Assembly (NCBI GenBank): GCA_036260075.1
Contig: DATAAM010000136.1
Span: forward strand, 1-5,048
Length of the DNA: 5,048 nucleotides
From: DATAAM01 sp036260075
Lineage (GTDB): Bacteria > Actinomycetota > Acidimicrobiia > Acidimicrobiales > JAHWLA01
Reading direction: 5' to 3'
In this document: one piece after another, positions 1 through 5,048 of the stretch
Numbering within the stretch: position 1 is the first letter of the stretch
Layout: each line of letters starts with the position of its first letter
Made by a program: the position numbers and the translations under genes
Notes under the pieces: generated by a model
What the model was told of the DNA's origin: nothing
Databases searched by the model: none
The model's input: only the letters and a program-made list of their open reading frames with translations

Positions 1-219
1 GGACGGGTGATGGCGCTCTACTCCCTCGTGCTGGTGGGCAGCACGCCCATCGGCGGGCCGCTCACGGGGTGGGTGGCCGAGCACTTCGGGGCGCGAGTGG
101 CGCTCGGAGCCGGGGGCGTCGGCACGGTGGCGGCGGTCGCCATCGCGGTGGCGGGCCTGGTGCGCCGCGACCGCGAGCAGGCGGCAGAAGCCGACGACGT
201 GGTCGCTGCCGCCGCCTGA
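1..219 (+). CDS. MFS transporter, C-terminal fragment (5' end outside window)
   Basis: This is the last 72 residues of an integral membrane protein, open from the first base to a TGA at 217-219. It begins GRVMALYSLVLVGSTPIGGP, which resembles the late part of enterobactin-exporter-like (EntS/MFS_3) major facilitator transporters: a Gly/Pro-rich helix, then a short loop 'AEHFGAR', then a final hydrophobic helix (about residues 33-53, Val/Ala/Gly-rich). The protein ends in a charged cytoplasmic tail (RRDREQAAEADD) and an alanine run. Members of this family are usually about 400 residues with 12 membrane segments, so only the last two are visible. By family, it would export a small molecule or drug through proton antiport; the substrate cannot be read from this piece. 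It converges on the small gene at 366-590 across a 146-bp gap. Confidence 0.85.
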   Translation, partial: GRVMALYSLVLVGSTPIGGPLTGWVAEHFGARVALGAGGVGTVAAVAIAVAGLVRRDREQAAEADDVVAAAA

Positions 220-286
220 TCGACGCCGCCGCCGACCCGCCGTGCGGTCGCGTCGAAGAGGAAGCCAGTGGGTGGGGGAGGCCGGG

Positions 287-395
287 TGAGGCGGCGCCGC
301 GAGGGCGTTGTCGGCGGGTCGCTCAGGCGGCGCCGCGACGACGTTCGCCCACGAAGGTGGGTCGGTCAGGCGGCGCCGGGACGGCGTTCGCCCAC
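287..395. repeat. Imperfect GC-rich direct repeats copying the 3' end of the small minus-strand gene
   Basis: Two 40-bp units, 313-352 and 356-395 (offset 43 bp), match at about 36 of 40 positions by eye. The core starts TCAGGCGGCGCCG and ends ACGTTCGCCCAC or GCGTTCGCCCAC. A third, decayed unit matches the first 23 bases of the core at 287-309 (about 20 of 23 identical to the middle unit). The unit at 356-395 contains the last codons and stop of the minus-strand gene; read on the minus strand it encodes VGERRPGAA-stop. The middle unit would encode VGERRRGAA-stop, but it is shifted one base out of frame relative to the gene. Each unit carries GGCGCC, and two carry the perfect palindrome GCGGCGCCGC (291-300, 327-336). 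The simplest reading is tandem duplication of the gene's 3' end, but a short dispersed palindromic element is possible. Confidence 0.7.
347..362 (-). terminator. Short hairpin just downstream of the small gene, weak terminator candidate
   Basis: CCCAC (348-352) pairs with GTGGG (357-361) around a four-base loop, and a G-T pair at 347/362 extends the stem to six. On the minus strand this begins four bases after the TGA of the small gene, the position expected of a terminator. The stem is short and no T-run follows, so intrinsic termination is only possible. The hairpin lies at the junction of two repeat units and may simply be a by-product of them. Confidence 0.25.
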
Positions 396-590
396 GGAGA
401 CGCTCGGCGCCCGGCCTGCGATGCGCTCGGCGGTGGCCGCCAGCTCCAGCTGGACGGCTTCGATCTCACGGTTGAGCCGGGTGGCGTCCTCGGACCGACC
501 CTGCACCTCGGCCCGCCGGCGCTGCTCCTCCAGCTCGATGAGCTGCAGCTCCAGTCCCATCTCGTGATCGGCGAGGCGCGGGTCGGTCAT
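366..590 (-). CDS. Small charged helical protein of unknown function (74 aa)
   Basis: I do not recognise this protein. It has 74 residues, starting MTDPRLADHEMGLELQLIEL. Residues about 8-58 are rich in Glu, Arg, Gln and Leu with Leu/Ile/Val at roughly heptad spacing (LELQLIELEEQRRR, then LNREIEAVQLELAATAERI), which predicts a long amphipathic helix or helical hairpin able to coil with itself or a partner. The tail (61-74) is Arg/Pro/Gly-rich and probably disordered. There are no Cys, no signal peptide and no membrane segment. By my count about 89% of third codon positions are G or C, which supports real coding. I chose the ATG at 590 because the in-frame ATG at 668 would read through the LexA box and promoter, and third-position GC drops to about 68% there. 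A G-rich stretch precedes the start, with no clean Shine-Dalgarno. The gene diverges from imuA'; its 3' end is the template of the downstream repeats. Confidence 0.68.
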   Translation of the reverse strand: MTDPRLADHEMGLELQLIELEEQRRRAEVQGRSEDATRLNREIEAVQLELAATAERIAGRAPSVSVGERRPGAA

Positions 591-630
591 GGCCCCGCCC
601 GTACCCCCCGACCGACGGCGCCATGCGCGT

Positions 631-659
631 TTGACAGCGTCGAACACATGTTCGATACT
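631..659 (+). promoter_or_regulatory. Promoter of imuA'-imuB (TTGACA - 17 bp - GATACT)
   Basis: A consensus -35 hexamer TTGACA (631-636) is followed, after exactly 17 bp, by GATACT (654-659), a good -10 for a housekeeping sigma factor. This is the only AT-richer patch in the neighbourhood. The start codon at 667 lies 7 bases after the -10, so transcription should begin at or next to the A of the ATG, giving a leaderless mRNA. The LexA operator fills the spacer and the first bases of the -10, so bound LexA would block polymerase. Confidence 0.8.
640..655. promoter_or_regulatory. LexA operator (SOS box)
   Basis: TCGAACACATGTTCGA has perfect inverted arms TCGAAC and GTTCGA around four central bases, matching the SOS box form TCGAAC-N4-GTTCGA known from mycobacteria and relatives. 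It sits between the -35 and -10 hexamers upstream of imuA', the standard position for repression. DNA damage, RecA activation and LexA self-cleavage would be expected to release the operon. The site is nearly symmetric and starts about 50 bp from the ATG of the divergent small gene, so it could also act on that gene. Confidence 0.92.
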
Positions 660-666
660 GTCGGCC

Positions 667-1371
667 ATGGCGGTCAGGGCGCAGGCACTCCCGCACGACG
701 GGTTGCACGAGCTGGCCGGGCGCACCCGGCCGGTGGCCCAGGCAGGCGAGCAGGTCCTCCCCGTGTTGCCCTGCCTGGCGTCGCTGCTCCCGTGGGCGGG
801 GCTGCGTCGGGGGGCCACCGTGGCGGTCACCGGGCCGGGGGCGACGTCGCTGGCGCTGGCGCTCCTCGCTGCCGCGTCGGCGGCGGGCTCGTGGGCCGCC
901 GCGGTCGGGTTGCCGTCCCTCGGCATGGTGGCGGCTGCCCAGGTCGGCGTCGACCTCGCCCGCTTCGTCATGGTGGCGCCGGGGCGCGACTGGCCCACGG
1001 CGGTGGCGGCCTTGGTCGACGCCTTCGACATGGTGCTCGTGCGGCCGTCCGGCCGGCCGCCGGCTGCCGCCGGTCGCCGCCTGGTCGCACGGGCCCGCGA
1101 GCGCGGTGCGGTGCTGCTGGTGCACGGGCCGTGGGAGGGTGCCGACCTCCGCCTCCGAATTGACGGTTCGGTCTGGCAGGGGCTGGGCCAGGGGTACGGC
1201 CACCTCCGTCGCCGGCGCGTCGAGGTCGTCGGCGAGGGGCGGGGGGCTGCTGCCCGCGCCCACCGGGCCCGGTTGTGGCTGCCCGACGACGACGGCCGTC
1301 CGGCGTCCGTGCGGGGCAGCCCCGAGCACGCCCGGGCGGGGCCGACAGCGGTGGGCGCGCGGGCGGGCTGA
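667..1371 (+). CDS. imuA': ImuA' RecA-like accessory protein of the SOS mutasome
   Basis: This 234-residue protein is a partner of ImuB and the DnaE2 polymerase in damage-induced translesion synthesis. It has a RecA-like fold signature: a hydrophobic strand and turn 'ATVAVTGPGATSLALALLAA' (about 50-69) where the Walker A loop should be, the segment 'GSWAAAVGLPSLGMVAAAQVG' in two parts (74-94), which is typical of actinobacterial ImuA', and a Walker-B-like strand DMVLVRP (121-127). The P-loop is degenerate: GPGATS has no GKT/GKS lysine, so ATP binding is doubtful. The C-terminus (about 180-234) is Arg-rich and low complexity. I chose ATG 667 because upstream in-frame codons (from 589) would cross the LexA box, and 667 is where transcription should start. 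The gene is followed after one base by imuB. Identification rests on this motif pattern together with the LexA box and the neighbouring imuB; no search was run. Confidence 0.85.
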   Translation: MAVRAQALPHDGLHELAGRTRPVAQAGEQVLPVLPCLASLLPWAGLRRGATVAVTGPGATSLALALLAAASAAGSWAAAVGLPSLGMVAAAQVGVDLARFVMVAPGRDWPTAVAALVDAFDMVLVRPSGRPPAAAGRRLVARARERGAVLLVHGPWEGADLRLRIDGSVWQGLGQGYGHLRRRRVEVVGEGRGAAARAHRARLWLPDDDGRPASVRGSPEHARAGPTAVGARAG

Positions 1372-1372
1372 C

Positions 1373-2989
1373 GTGGGCGGCGACCGCCAGGCCGAGCGCA
1401 CCGTGGTCGTGTGGTGCCCCGACTGGCCCGTGCACGCGGCGGGGGCGCAGCCCCACGAGGCCGTGGCCGTGGTGGCTGCCAACCGGGTGGTGGCGTGCTC
1501 GGTGGCGGCCCGGCGAGAGGGGGTGAAGCGCGGCCTTCGCCGCCGTGAGGCGCAAGCCCGGTGCCCCGACCTGCGGATCGTCCCCTCCGACGAGGGGCGG
1601 GACGCGCGCGCGTTCGAGCCGGTGGTCGCCGTCGTGGCCCGATGCACGCCGCGCCTCGAGGTGGTGCGCCCCGGCCTCTGCGCGTTCCCCACGCGGGGGC
1701 CGAGCCGGTACTTCGGCGGCGACGAGGCATTGGCCGACCGGGTCGTCGCCGCGCTCGCAGGCGTGCCGTGCGGGGTGGGAGTGGCCGACGGCCGGTTGGC
1801 CGCCTCGCTGGCCGCCCGCCGTGCCGTGCGCGACGACGATGCAGGACGAGTCGGCGGCTCCGGCCGGCTGGTGGTCGCGCCCGGGGAGACGGCGTCGTTC
1901 CTCGCTCCCTTCCCGATCTCGGCGCTCGAACGCCCGGCCTTGGCCGACCTCCTCGTGCGGCTCGGCCTCCGCACGCTGGGCGACTTCGCCGCCCTGCCCG
2001 CCGCCGATGTCGTGGCCCGCTTCGGCCTCGACGGCGTGTCGGCCCATCGGTTGGCGTGCGGCCTCGACGAGCGGCCGCCGGCCGGTCGGGAGCCTCCGCC
2101 CGAGCTGGTCGTCCAGCGCGAGCTCGACCCGCCCGCCGAGCGCGTCGACGTGGCCGCCTTCGCGGCCAAGGGCATGGCCGACGAGCTGCACGGGCGCCTC
2201 GCCGCCCTCGGGCTGTCGTGCACGCGGGTGCTGATCGAGGCGGAGACCGAGCACGGCGAGCGCCTGGCCCGCCTGTGGCGGCACGAGGGCGCCCTCGACG
2301 CCGCGGCGATGGCCGAGCGGGTTCGCTGGCAGCTCGACGGGTGGCTGGCGGGCACCGCCGTGGAAGCGGGGCCGACCGGCGGCCTCACCCTGCTGCGGCT
2401 GGTCCCCGACGAAGTGGGCCCCGCCTCCGGTCGACAGCTCGGGTTCTGGGGCGGGGTGGCGGCGGCCGACGACCGGGCGGCCCGCGCCTTGGCCCGCGTC
2501 CAGGGGATGCTGGGCCCGGAGGCGGTCACCACCGCGGTGCTGTCCGGCGGCCGCAGCCCCGCGGAGCAGGCCACGCTCGTGCCGTGGGGTGAGCCTCGCG
2601 AACCGGCCCGGCCCGGCGCCCCCGGCGACGGGCCCGTGCGGATCGACGGCCGGGTGGAGCTGCCGCCGTGGCCGGGGCAGGTGCCGCCGCCCGCGCCCGC
2701 CGTGGTCCATCACGACCTCCTGCCCGCCGAGGTCGTCGACGGCGACGGCCGGCCGGTCGTCGTCGGCGGGCGAGGGCTGGCGGGCGCGCCGCCTGCCCGC
2801 CTCTCGGTCGGCGACGGTCGGTGGGCCACGGTCGTCGGCTGGGCGGGGCCGTGGCCGGTCGACGAGCGCTGGTGGGACGCAGCCGCCCATCGACGGCGGG
2901 CCCGCATGCAGCTGGCCACCGACGACGGCGCCGCCTACCTCGTGGCGCTCGAAGGCGGGCGCTGGTGGGTGGAGGCGACCTACGACTGA
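1373..2989 (+). CDS. imuB: ImuB, catalytically inactive Y-family polymerase-like clamp adaptor
   Basis: This 538-residue protein is related to DinB/UmuC polymerases. The palm begins RTVVVWCPDWPVHAA (9-23). The place where active Y-family enzymes carry 'SIDEAF' after 'VEVY' reads LEVVRPGLCAF (95-105), so the Asp-Glu pair has become Gly-Leu and polymerase activity is not expected. YFGGDEAL (113-120) and GVGVADGRLAASLAA (134-148) follow the family layout. A helix-hairpin-helix-like thumb lies at about 190-220 and a little finger at about 240-345. QLGFWG (355-360) matches the beta-clamp-binding motif of ImuB (QLPLWG-like). The C-terminal region, by family the ImuA'/DnaE2-binding part, ends in WWVEATYD. 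The role is to recruit the DnaE2 mutasome to the clamp. GTG at 1373 was chosen because it is one base after the imuA' stop and just ahead of the conserved palm start; GTG at 1403 is less likely. It shares the LexA-controlled promoter. The last 10 bp overlap the convergent hemerythrin gene. Confidence 0.93.
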   Translation: MGGDRQAERTVVVWCPDWPVHAAGAQPHEAVAVVAANRVVACSVAARREGVKRGLRRREAQARCPDLRIVPSDEGRDARAFEPVVAVVARCTPRLEVVRPGLCAFPTRGPSRYFGGDEALADRVVAALAGVPCGVGVADGRLAASLAARRAVRDDDAGRVGGSGRLVVAPGETASFLAPFPISALERPALADLLVRLGLRTLGDFAALPAADVVARFGLDGVSAHRLACGLDERPPAGREPPPELVVQRELDPPAERVDVAAFAAKGMADELHGRLAALGLSCTRVLIEAETEHGERLARLWRHEGALDAAAMAERVRWQLDGWLAGTAVEAGPTGGLTLLRLVPDEVGPASGRQLGFWGGVAAADDRAARALARVQGMLGPEAVTTAVLSGGRSPAEQATLVPWGEPREPARPGAPGDGPVRIDGRVELPPWPGQVPPPAPAVVHHDLLPAEVVDGDGRPVVVGGRGLAGAPPARLSVGDGRWATVVGWAGPWPVDERWWDAAAHRRRARMQLATDDGAAYLVALEGGRWWVEATYD

Positions 2990-3561
2990 GGCCCGCGCAC
3001 GAGCGGGCGCACCGGGTGTCCTGCCCGGTCGGCCACGGTGGCCACCGCCCCGGCCACGATGTGGACAGGCGGCCGCTCGGGAGCATGCGGGTGCGGCCTG
3101 GTGGGCGCCCCCTCCTTCGCCTGCTCCATGGCTGTGCCCAGCTCCTGCAACCGTTCCCGTCCGGCCAGGCGGTGCAGGGCGGGCAGCAGCTCGGCTTCCT
3201 CCTCCCCGACATGGCTGCGCACCAGCTCCATCAGCCTGGTCACGCACGACTCGAAGCCGTCGTCGACGGGATCGAGCCCGTCGAGCTCGCCCAGCAAGTG
3301 CTTCACCTCGCCGTGGGCGTGCAGGCTCTCGTCGGCCCACCGGTCGCCGTCGGGGAGCAGCTCACGGGCGGCGGGATAGAGCACCTGCTCCTCGACCGCG
3401 GCGTGCACCGACAGCTCGCGCACGATCCGCTGGGCGAGGTCGCGCTGGTTCTCGACGGCGGCCACCTGCCCAGCGGCGAGCAGGTGGCGGAAGAGCCGCT
3501 CCACCGCCCGGTGGTCGGTTGTCAGCAGCTCGACGGCATCGACGGACGCGCCCGCGGTCAT
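2980..3561 (-). CDS. Hemerythrin HHE cation-binding domain protein
   Basis: This soluble 193-residue protein has one four-helix HHE domain (about 7-148), expected to bind a non-heme di-iron centre. Likely ligands are H17 (LTTDHRAVERLF), H53 and E57 (HAAVEEQVLYP, an HxxxE motif), H81 or H83 (ESLHAHGEVKHLL), and H117 and E121 (HVGEEEAELLP, a second HxxxE). That is the full set for a bacterial hemerythrin-like domain. Family roles include oxygen, NO or peroxide sensing, iron storage and stress protection; the substrate cannot be chosen here. A Pro/His-rich linker PTRPHPHAPERPP (153-165) leads to a C-terminal tail to 193, a layout I associate with actinobacterial HHE proteins. The ATG at 3561 is chosen because the conserved first helix starts shortly after it; no strong Shine-Dalgarno is visible. 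It diverges from the SDR gene (57-bp gap) and its TAG (2980-2982) lies inside the 3' end of imuB. Confidence 0.9.
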   Translation of the reverse strand: MTAGASVDAVELLTTDHRAVERLFRHLLAAGQVAAVENQRDLAQRIVRELSVHAAVEEQVLYPAARELLPDGDRWADESLHAHGEVKHLLGELDGLDPVDDGFESCVTRLMELVRSHVGEEEAELLPALHRLAGRERLQELGTAMEQAKEGAPTRPHPHAPERPPVHIVAGAVATVADRAGHPVRPLVRGPQS

Positions 3562-3618
3562 GCGCGCCCGCTACCCGGCCGGGCATGAGGCGAACCACCA
3601 ACGGGGTACGGCAGGCCC

Positions 3619-4671
3619 ATGCGGGTCGTGGTGTTCGGGGCGACCGGCAACGCGGGCACGAGCGTCCTGCCTGCGCTGGCCGGGGACCCGGCGGTCGACG
3701 AGATCGTGGGCGTGGCCCGTCGCAGGCCGAAGGCGGCGTTCCCCAAGGTCACGTGGGCGGCTGCCGACGTGACCGGCGACGACCTGGTGCCGATCGTGGC
3801 GGGCGCCGACGTCGTCGTGCACCTGGCCTGGCGCATCCAGCCCTCCCATGACGAGCGGGTGCTGCACGACACGAACGTCGGCGGCAGCGAGCGGATCCTC
3901 GCCGCCGTCGCCGCTGCGCGCGTGCCGGCGTTGGTGTACGCCTCGTCCGTAGGGGCCTACTCTCCGGGTCCGAAGCACGTCCCGGTCGGCGAGAGCTGGC
4001 CGACCAACGGCATCCCCACCAGCTTCTACGCCCGCCACAAGGCGATCGTGGAGCGCCTGCTCGACCGCTTCGAGGCGGAGCACCCCCAGACCCGGGTGGT
4101 ACGCCTGCGCTTAGCGCTGATCTTCAAGCGGGAGGCGGGGGCCGAGGTCGCCCGCCTCTTCTTCGGTCCGCTGGTGCCCCGCACGCTGCTGCGCCGCCGC
4201 CTGCTGCCGGTCGTCCCCGGCAACGGGCAGCTGGTGTTCCAGGCTGTTCACTCCCTCGACGTGGGCGAGGCCTACCGGCTGGCCGTCGTCGGCGACGTGC
4301 GAGGTGCCTTCAACATCGCGGCCGACCCGGTGCTCGACCCGCCCACGCTGGCCCGCACCCTGGGCACCCGGGTGCTGCCGGTGCCGCCGCCGGTGCTGCG
4401 CGCGGCCGCCGCCGTCACGTGGCGGCTGCGACTGCAGCCGACCCCGCCCGGGTGGGTCGACCTGGCGCACACGGCACCCGTGATGTCGACCGAGCGGGCT
4501 CGGAAGGAGCTCGGTTGGAGACCCCGCTTCGGTGCCGACGAGGCCCTGCTCGACCTGCTCGAGGGGCTGCACCGGCGGGCGGGCCTCGACACGCCGCCGC
4601 TGCACCCCGATCGGGGCGGGCCGGTGCTGCAGACACGTGTCCCGCAACCGATCGAGAGGAGCGTCACATGA
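3619..4671 (+). CDS. NAD-dependent epimerase/dehydratase-like protein (extended SDR)
   Basis: This 350-residue cytoplasmic oxidoreductase has a Rossmann fold. The dinucleotide loop is FGATGNAG (6-13), the next acidic patch AADV (48-51) suits adenine-ring contact, and VVVHLAW (65-71) replaces the usual NxAA-type strand. YASS (107-110) supplies the catalytic Ser, and Y137 and K141 (FYARHK) form the YxxxK catalytic pair. ERARKELGWRPRF (292-304) is the C-terminal motif of sugar-nucleotide epimerase-like SDRs, so this is the extended class of about 310-350 residues. The N-terminal catalytic core is intact. The substrate is unknown: nucleotide-sugar epimerase, hydroxysteroid-type or atypical SDR are all possible. 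The start at 3619 is directly before the beta-strand MRVVVFGATG, and no clear ribosome site is present. The stop overlaps the next start by four bases (ATGA), so the two genes should be translated together. Confidence 0.88.
   Translation: MRVVVFGATGNAGTSVLPALAGDPAVDEIVGVARRRPKAAFPKVTWAAADVTGDDLVPIVAGADVVVHLAWRIQPSHDERVLHDTNVGGSERILAAVAAARVPALVYASSVGAYSPGPKHVPVGESWPTNGIPTSFYARHKAIVERLLDRFEAEHPQTRVVRLRLALIFKREAGAEVARLFFGPLVPRTLLRRRLLPVVPGNGQLVFQAVHSLDVGEAYRLAVVGDVRGAFNIAADPVLDPPTLARTLGTRVLPVPPPVLRAAAAVTWRLRLQPTPPGWVDLAHTAPVMSTERARKELGWRPRFGADEALLDLLEGLHRRAGLDTPPLHPDRGGPVLQTRVPQPIERSVT
4654..4661 (+). promoter_or_regulatory. Strong Shine-Dalgarno of the dehydrogenase gene
   Basis: GAGAGGAG lies within the last codons of the SDR gene and ends six bases before the ATG at 4668. 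It is the clearest ribosome binding site in the window and fixes that start. The dehydrogenase can therefore be initiated independently as well as by coupling to the upstream gene. Confidence 0.8.
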
Positions 4672-5048
4672 AGGCCGTCGTCTGGCACGGCAAGGAGGAC
4701 GTCCGCGTCGACGACGTCCCCGACCCCCGCATCGAGGAGCCGACCGACGCGATCGTGCGGGTCACGTCGACGGCGATCTGCGGCTCCGACCTGCACCTCT
4801 ACTCGAAGCTGTCGCCCGCCATGCGGTCGGGCGACATCGTGGGGCACGAGCCGATGGGCGTGGTGGAGGAGGTCGGCCGGGAGGTGACCGGCCTGCGGCC
4901 CGGTGATCGGGTGGTCGTGCCCTTCACAGTGGCGTGCGGCCGGTGCTTCCAGTGCGACGTGGGGATGCACTCGCAGTGCGAGACCACGCAGAACAAGGCC
5001 GTTCGCAAGGGGGCCGGCCTGTTCGGCTACACGCACCTGTACGGCGGG
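4668..5048 (+). CDS. Zinc-dependent alcohol/formaldehyde-type dehydrogenase, N-terminal part (3' end outside window)
   Basis: The first 127 residues of a medium-chain dehydrogenase (GroES-like catalytic domain), starting MKAVVWHGKEDVRVDDVPDP. The catalytic zinc ligands are visible: C38 (AICGSDLH), H60 and E61 (GDIVGHEPMG). The structural zinc site has four Cys, C90, C93, C96 and C104 (CGRCFQCD then QC). RPGDRVVVPF (77-86) is the usual core motif. The segment ending LFGYTHLYGG resembles the glutathione-independent formaldehyde-dehydrogenase-like branch, whose members are about 380-400 residues, so roughly a third is present and the NAD(P)-binding domain is missing only because the window ends. 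It would oxidise an alcohol or aldehyde adduct with NAD(P); the exact substrate is not determinable. It overlaps the SDR stop by four bases and has a strong ribosome site. Confidence 0.93.
   Translation, partial: MKAVVWHGKEDVRVDDVPDPRIEEPTDAIVRVTSTAICGSDLHLYSKLSPAMRSGDIVGHEPMGVVEEVGREVTGLRPGDRVVVPFTVACGRCFQCDVGMHSQCETTQNKAVRKGAGLFGYTHLYGG

Noticed and set aside
220..365. CRISPR-like array suggested by repeats in the convergent gap
   Set aside because: Units are imperfect, nearly contiguous, too few, and overlap a gene's stop codon; there are no unique spacers.
589..666. Upstream start for imuA' at ATG 589
   Set aside because: It would put the -35, LexA box and -10 inside the coding region, and the added residues show no family similarity.
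591..666. Minus-strand promoter for the small gene
   Set aside because: No hexamer pair with sensible spacing was found; weak matches such as GGTACG lack a -35 partner.
1106..1372. Upstream starts for imuB inside imuA'
   Set aside because: The added residues are a frame-shifted reading of imuA', while GTG 1373 fits the stop-start junction and the conserved palm start.
366..1730. Long minus-strand open frame running through imuA' and into imuB
   Set aside because: Upstream of 590 it is low-complexity Arg/Pro/Ala translation, the usual antisense shadow of a GC-rich gene. Only the 366-590 portion has gene-like composition.
968..3340. 790-codon minus-strand open frame opposite imuB
   Set aside because: It is Arg/Gly/Ala/Pro-rich with no domain, and it lies antisense to the well-supported imuB and out of frame with the real hemerythrin gene.
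3562..3618. Divergent promoters between the hemerythrin and SDR genes
   Set aside because: Only weak TA-containing hexamers are present, with spacings far from 17 bp, so none could be supported.

Overview
This is a very GC-rich, gene-dense stretch of bacterial chromosome, most likely from an actinobacterium; an Acidimicrobiia-like lineage is my guess, not something the sequence proves. The pointers are GC-dominated third codon positions, an actinobacterial-type LexA operator (TCGAAC-N4-GTTCGA), a probably leaderless SOS transcript, and an ImuA'/ImuB pair of the mycobacterial kind.

Layout: (1) 1-219 (+) is the C-terminal end of an MFS exporter. (2) 220-365 is a convergent intergenic gap. It holds imperfect GC-rich direct repeats that copy the 3' end of the next gene. 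(3) 366-590 (-) encodes a 74-residue, charged, helical protein that I do not recognise. (4) 591-666 is a divergent control region with TTGACA and GATACT promoter hexamers and a perfect-arm LexA box between them. (5) 667-2989 (+) is an SOS mutagenesis operon: imuA' (start 667, leaderless) and imuB (GTG start at 1373, one base after the imuA' stop). (6) 2980-3561 (-) is a hemerythrin HHE-domain protein whose 3' end overlaps that of imuB by 10 bp. (7) 3619-4671 (+) is an extended SDR (NAD-dependent epimerase/dehydratase-like). It is coupled by an ATGA overlap to (8) 4668-5048 (+), the N-terminal third of a zinc-dependent medium-chain alcohol/formaldehyde-type dehydrogenase that runs off the window.

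How the genes work together: imuA' and imuB encode the two accessory subunits of the DnaE2-dependent translesion synthesis 'mutasome'. ImuB here looks like a Y-family polymerase that has lost its catalytic acidic pair but keeps a beta-clamp-binding motif (QLGFWG), so it fits a clamp adaptor role. The polymerase itself, dnaE2, is not adjacent on either side and would have to be elsewhere in the genome. The small gene diverging from the SOS promoter is the least explained element; it could be co-regulated by the same LexA site. The SDR/ADH pair is an ordinary two-gene redox operon, and the hemerythrin gene is a stand-alone gene. No RNA genes, insertion sequences or CRISPR arrays were seen, and no stretch over 300 bp lacks a gene.
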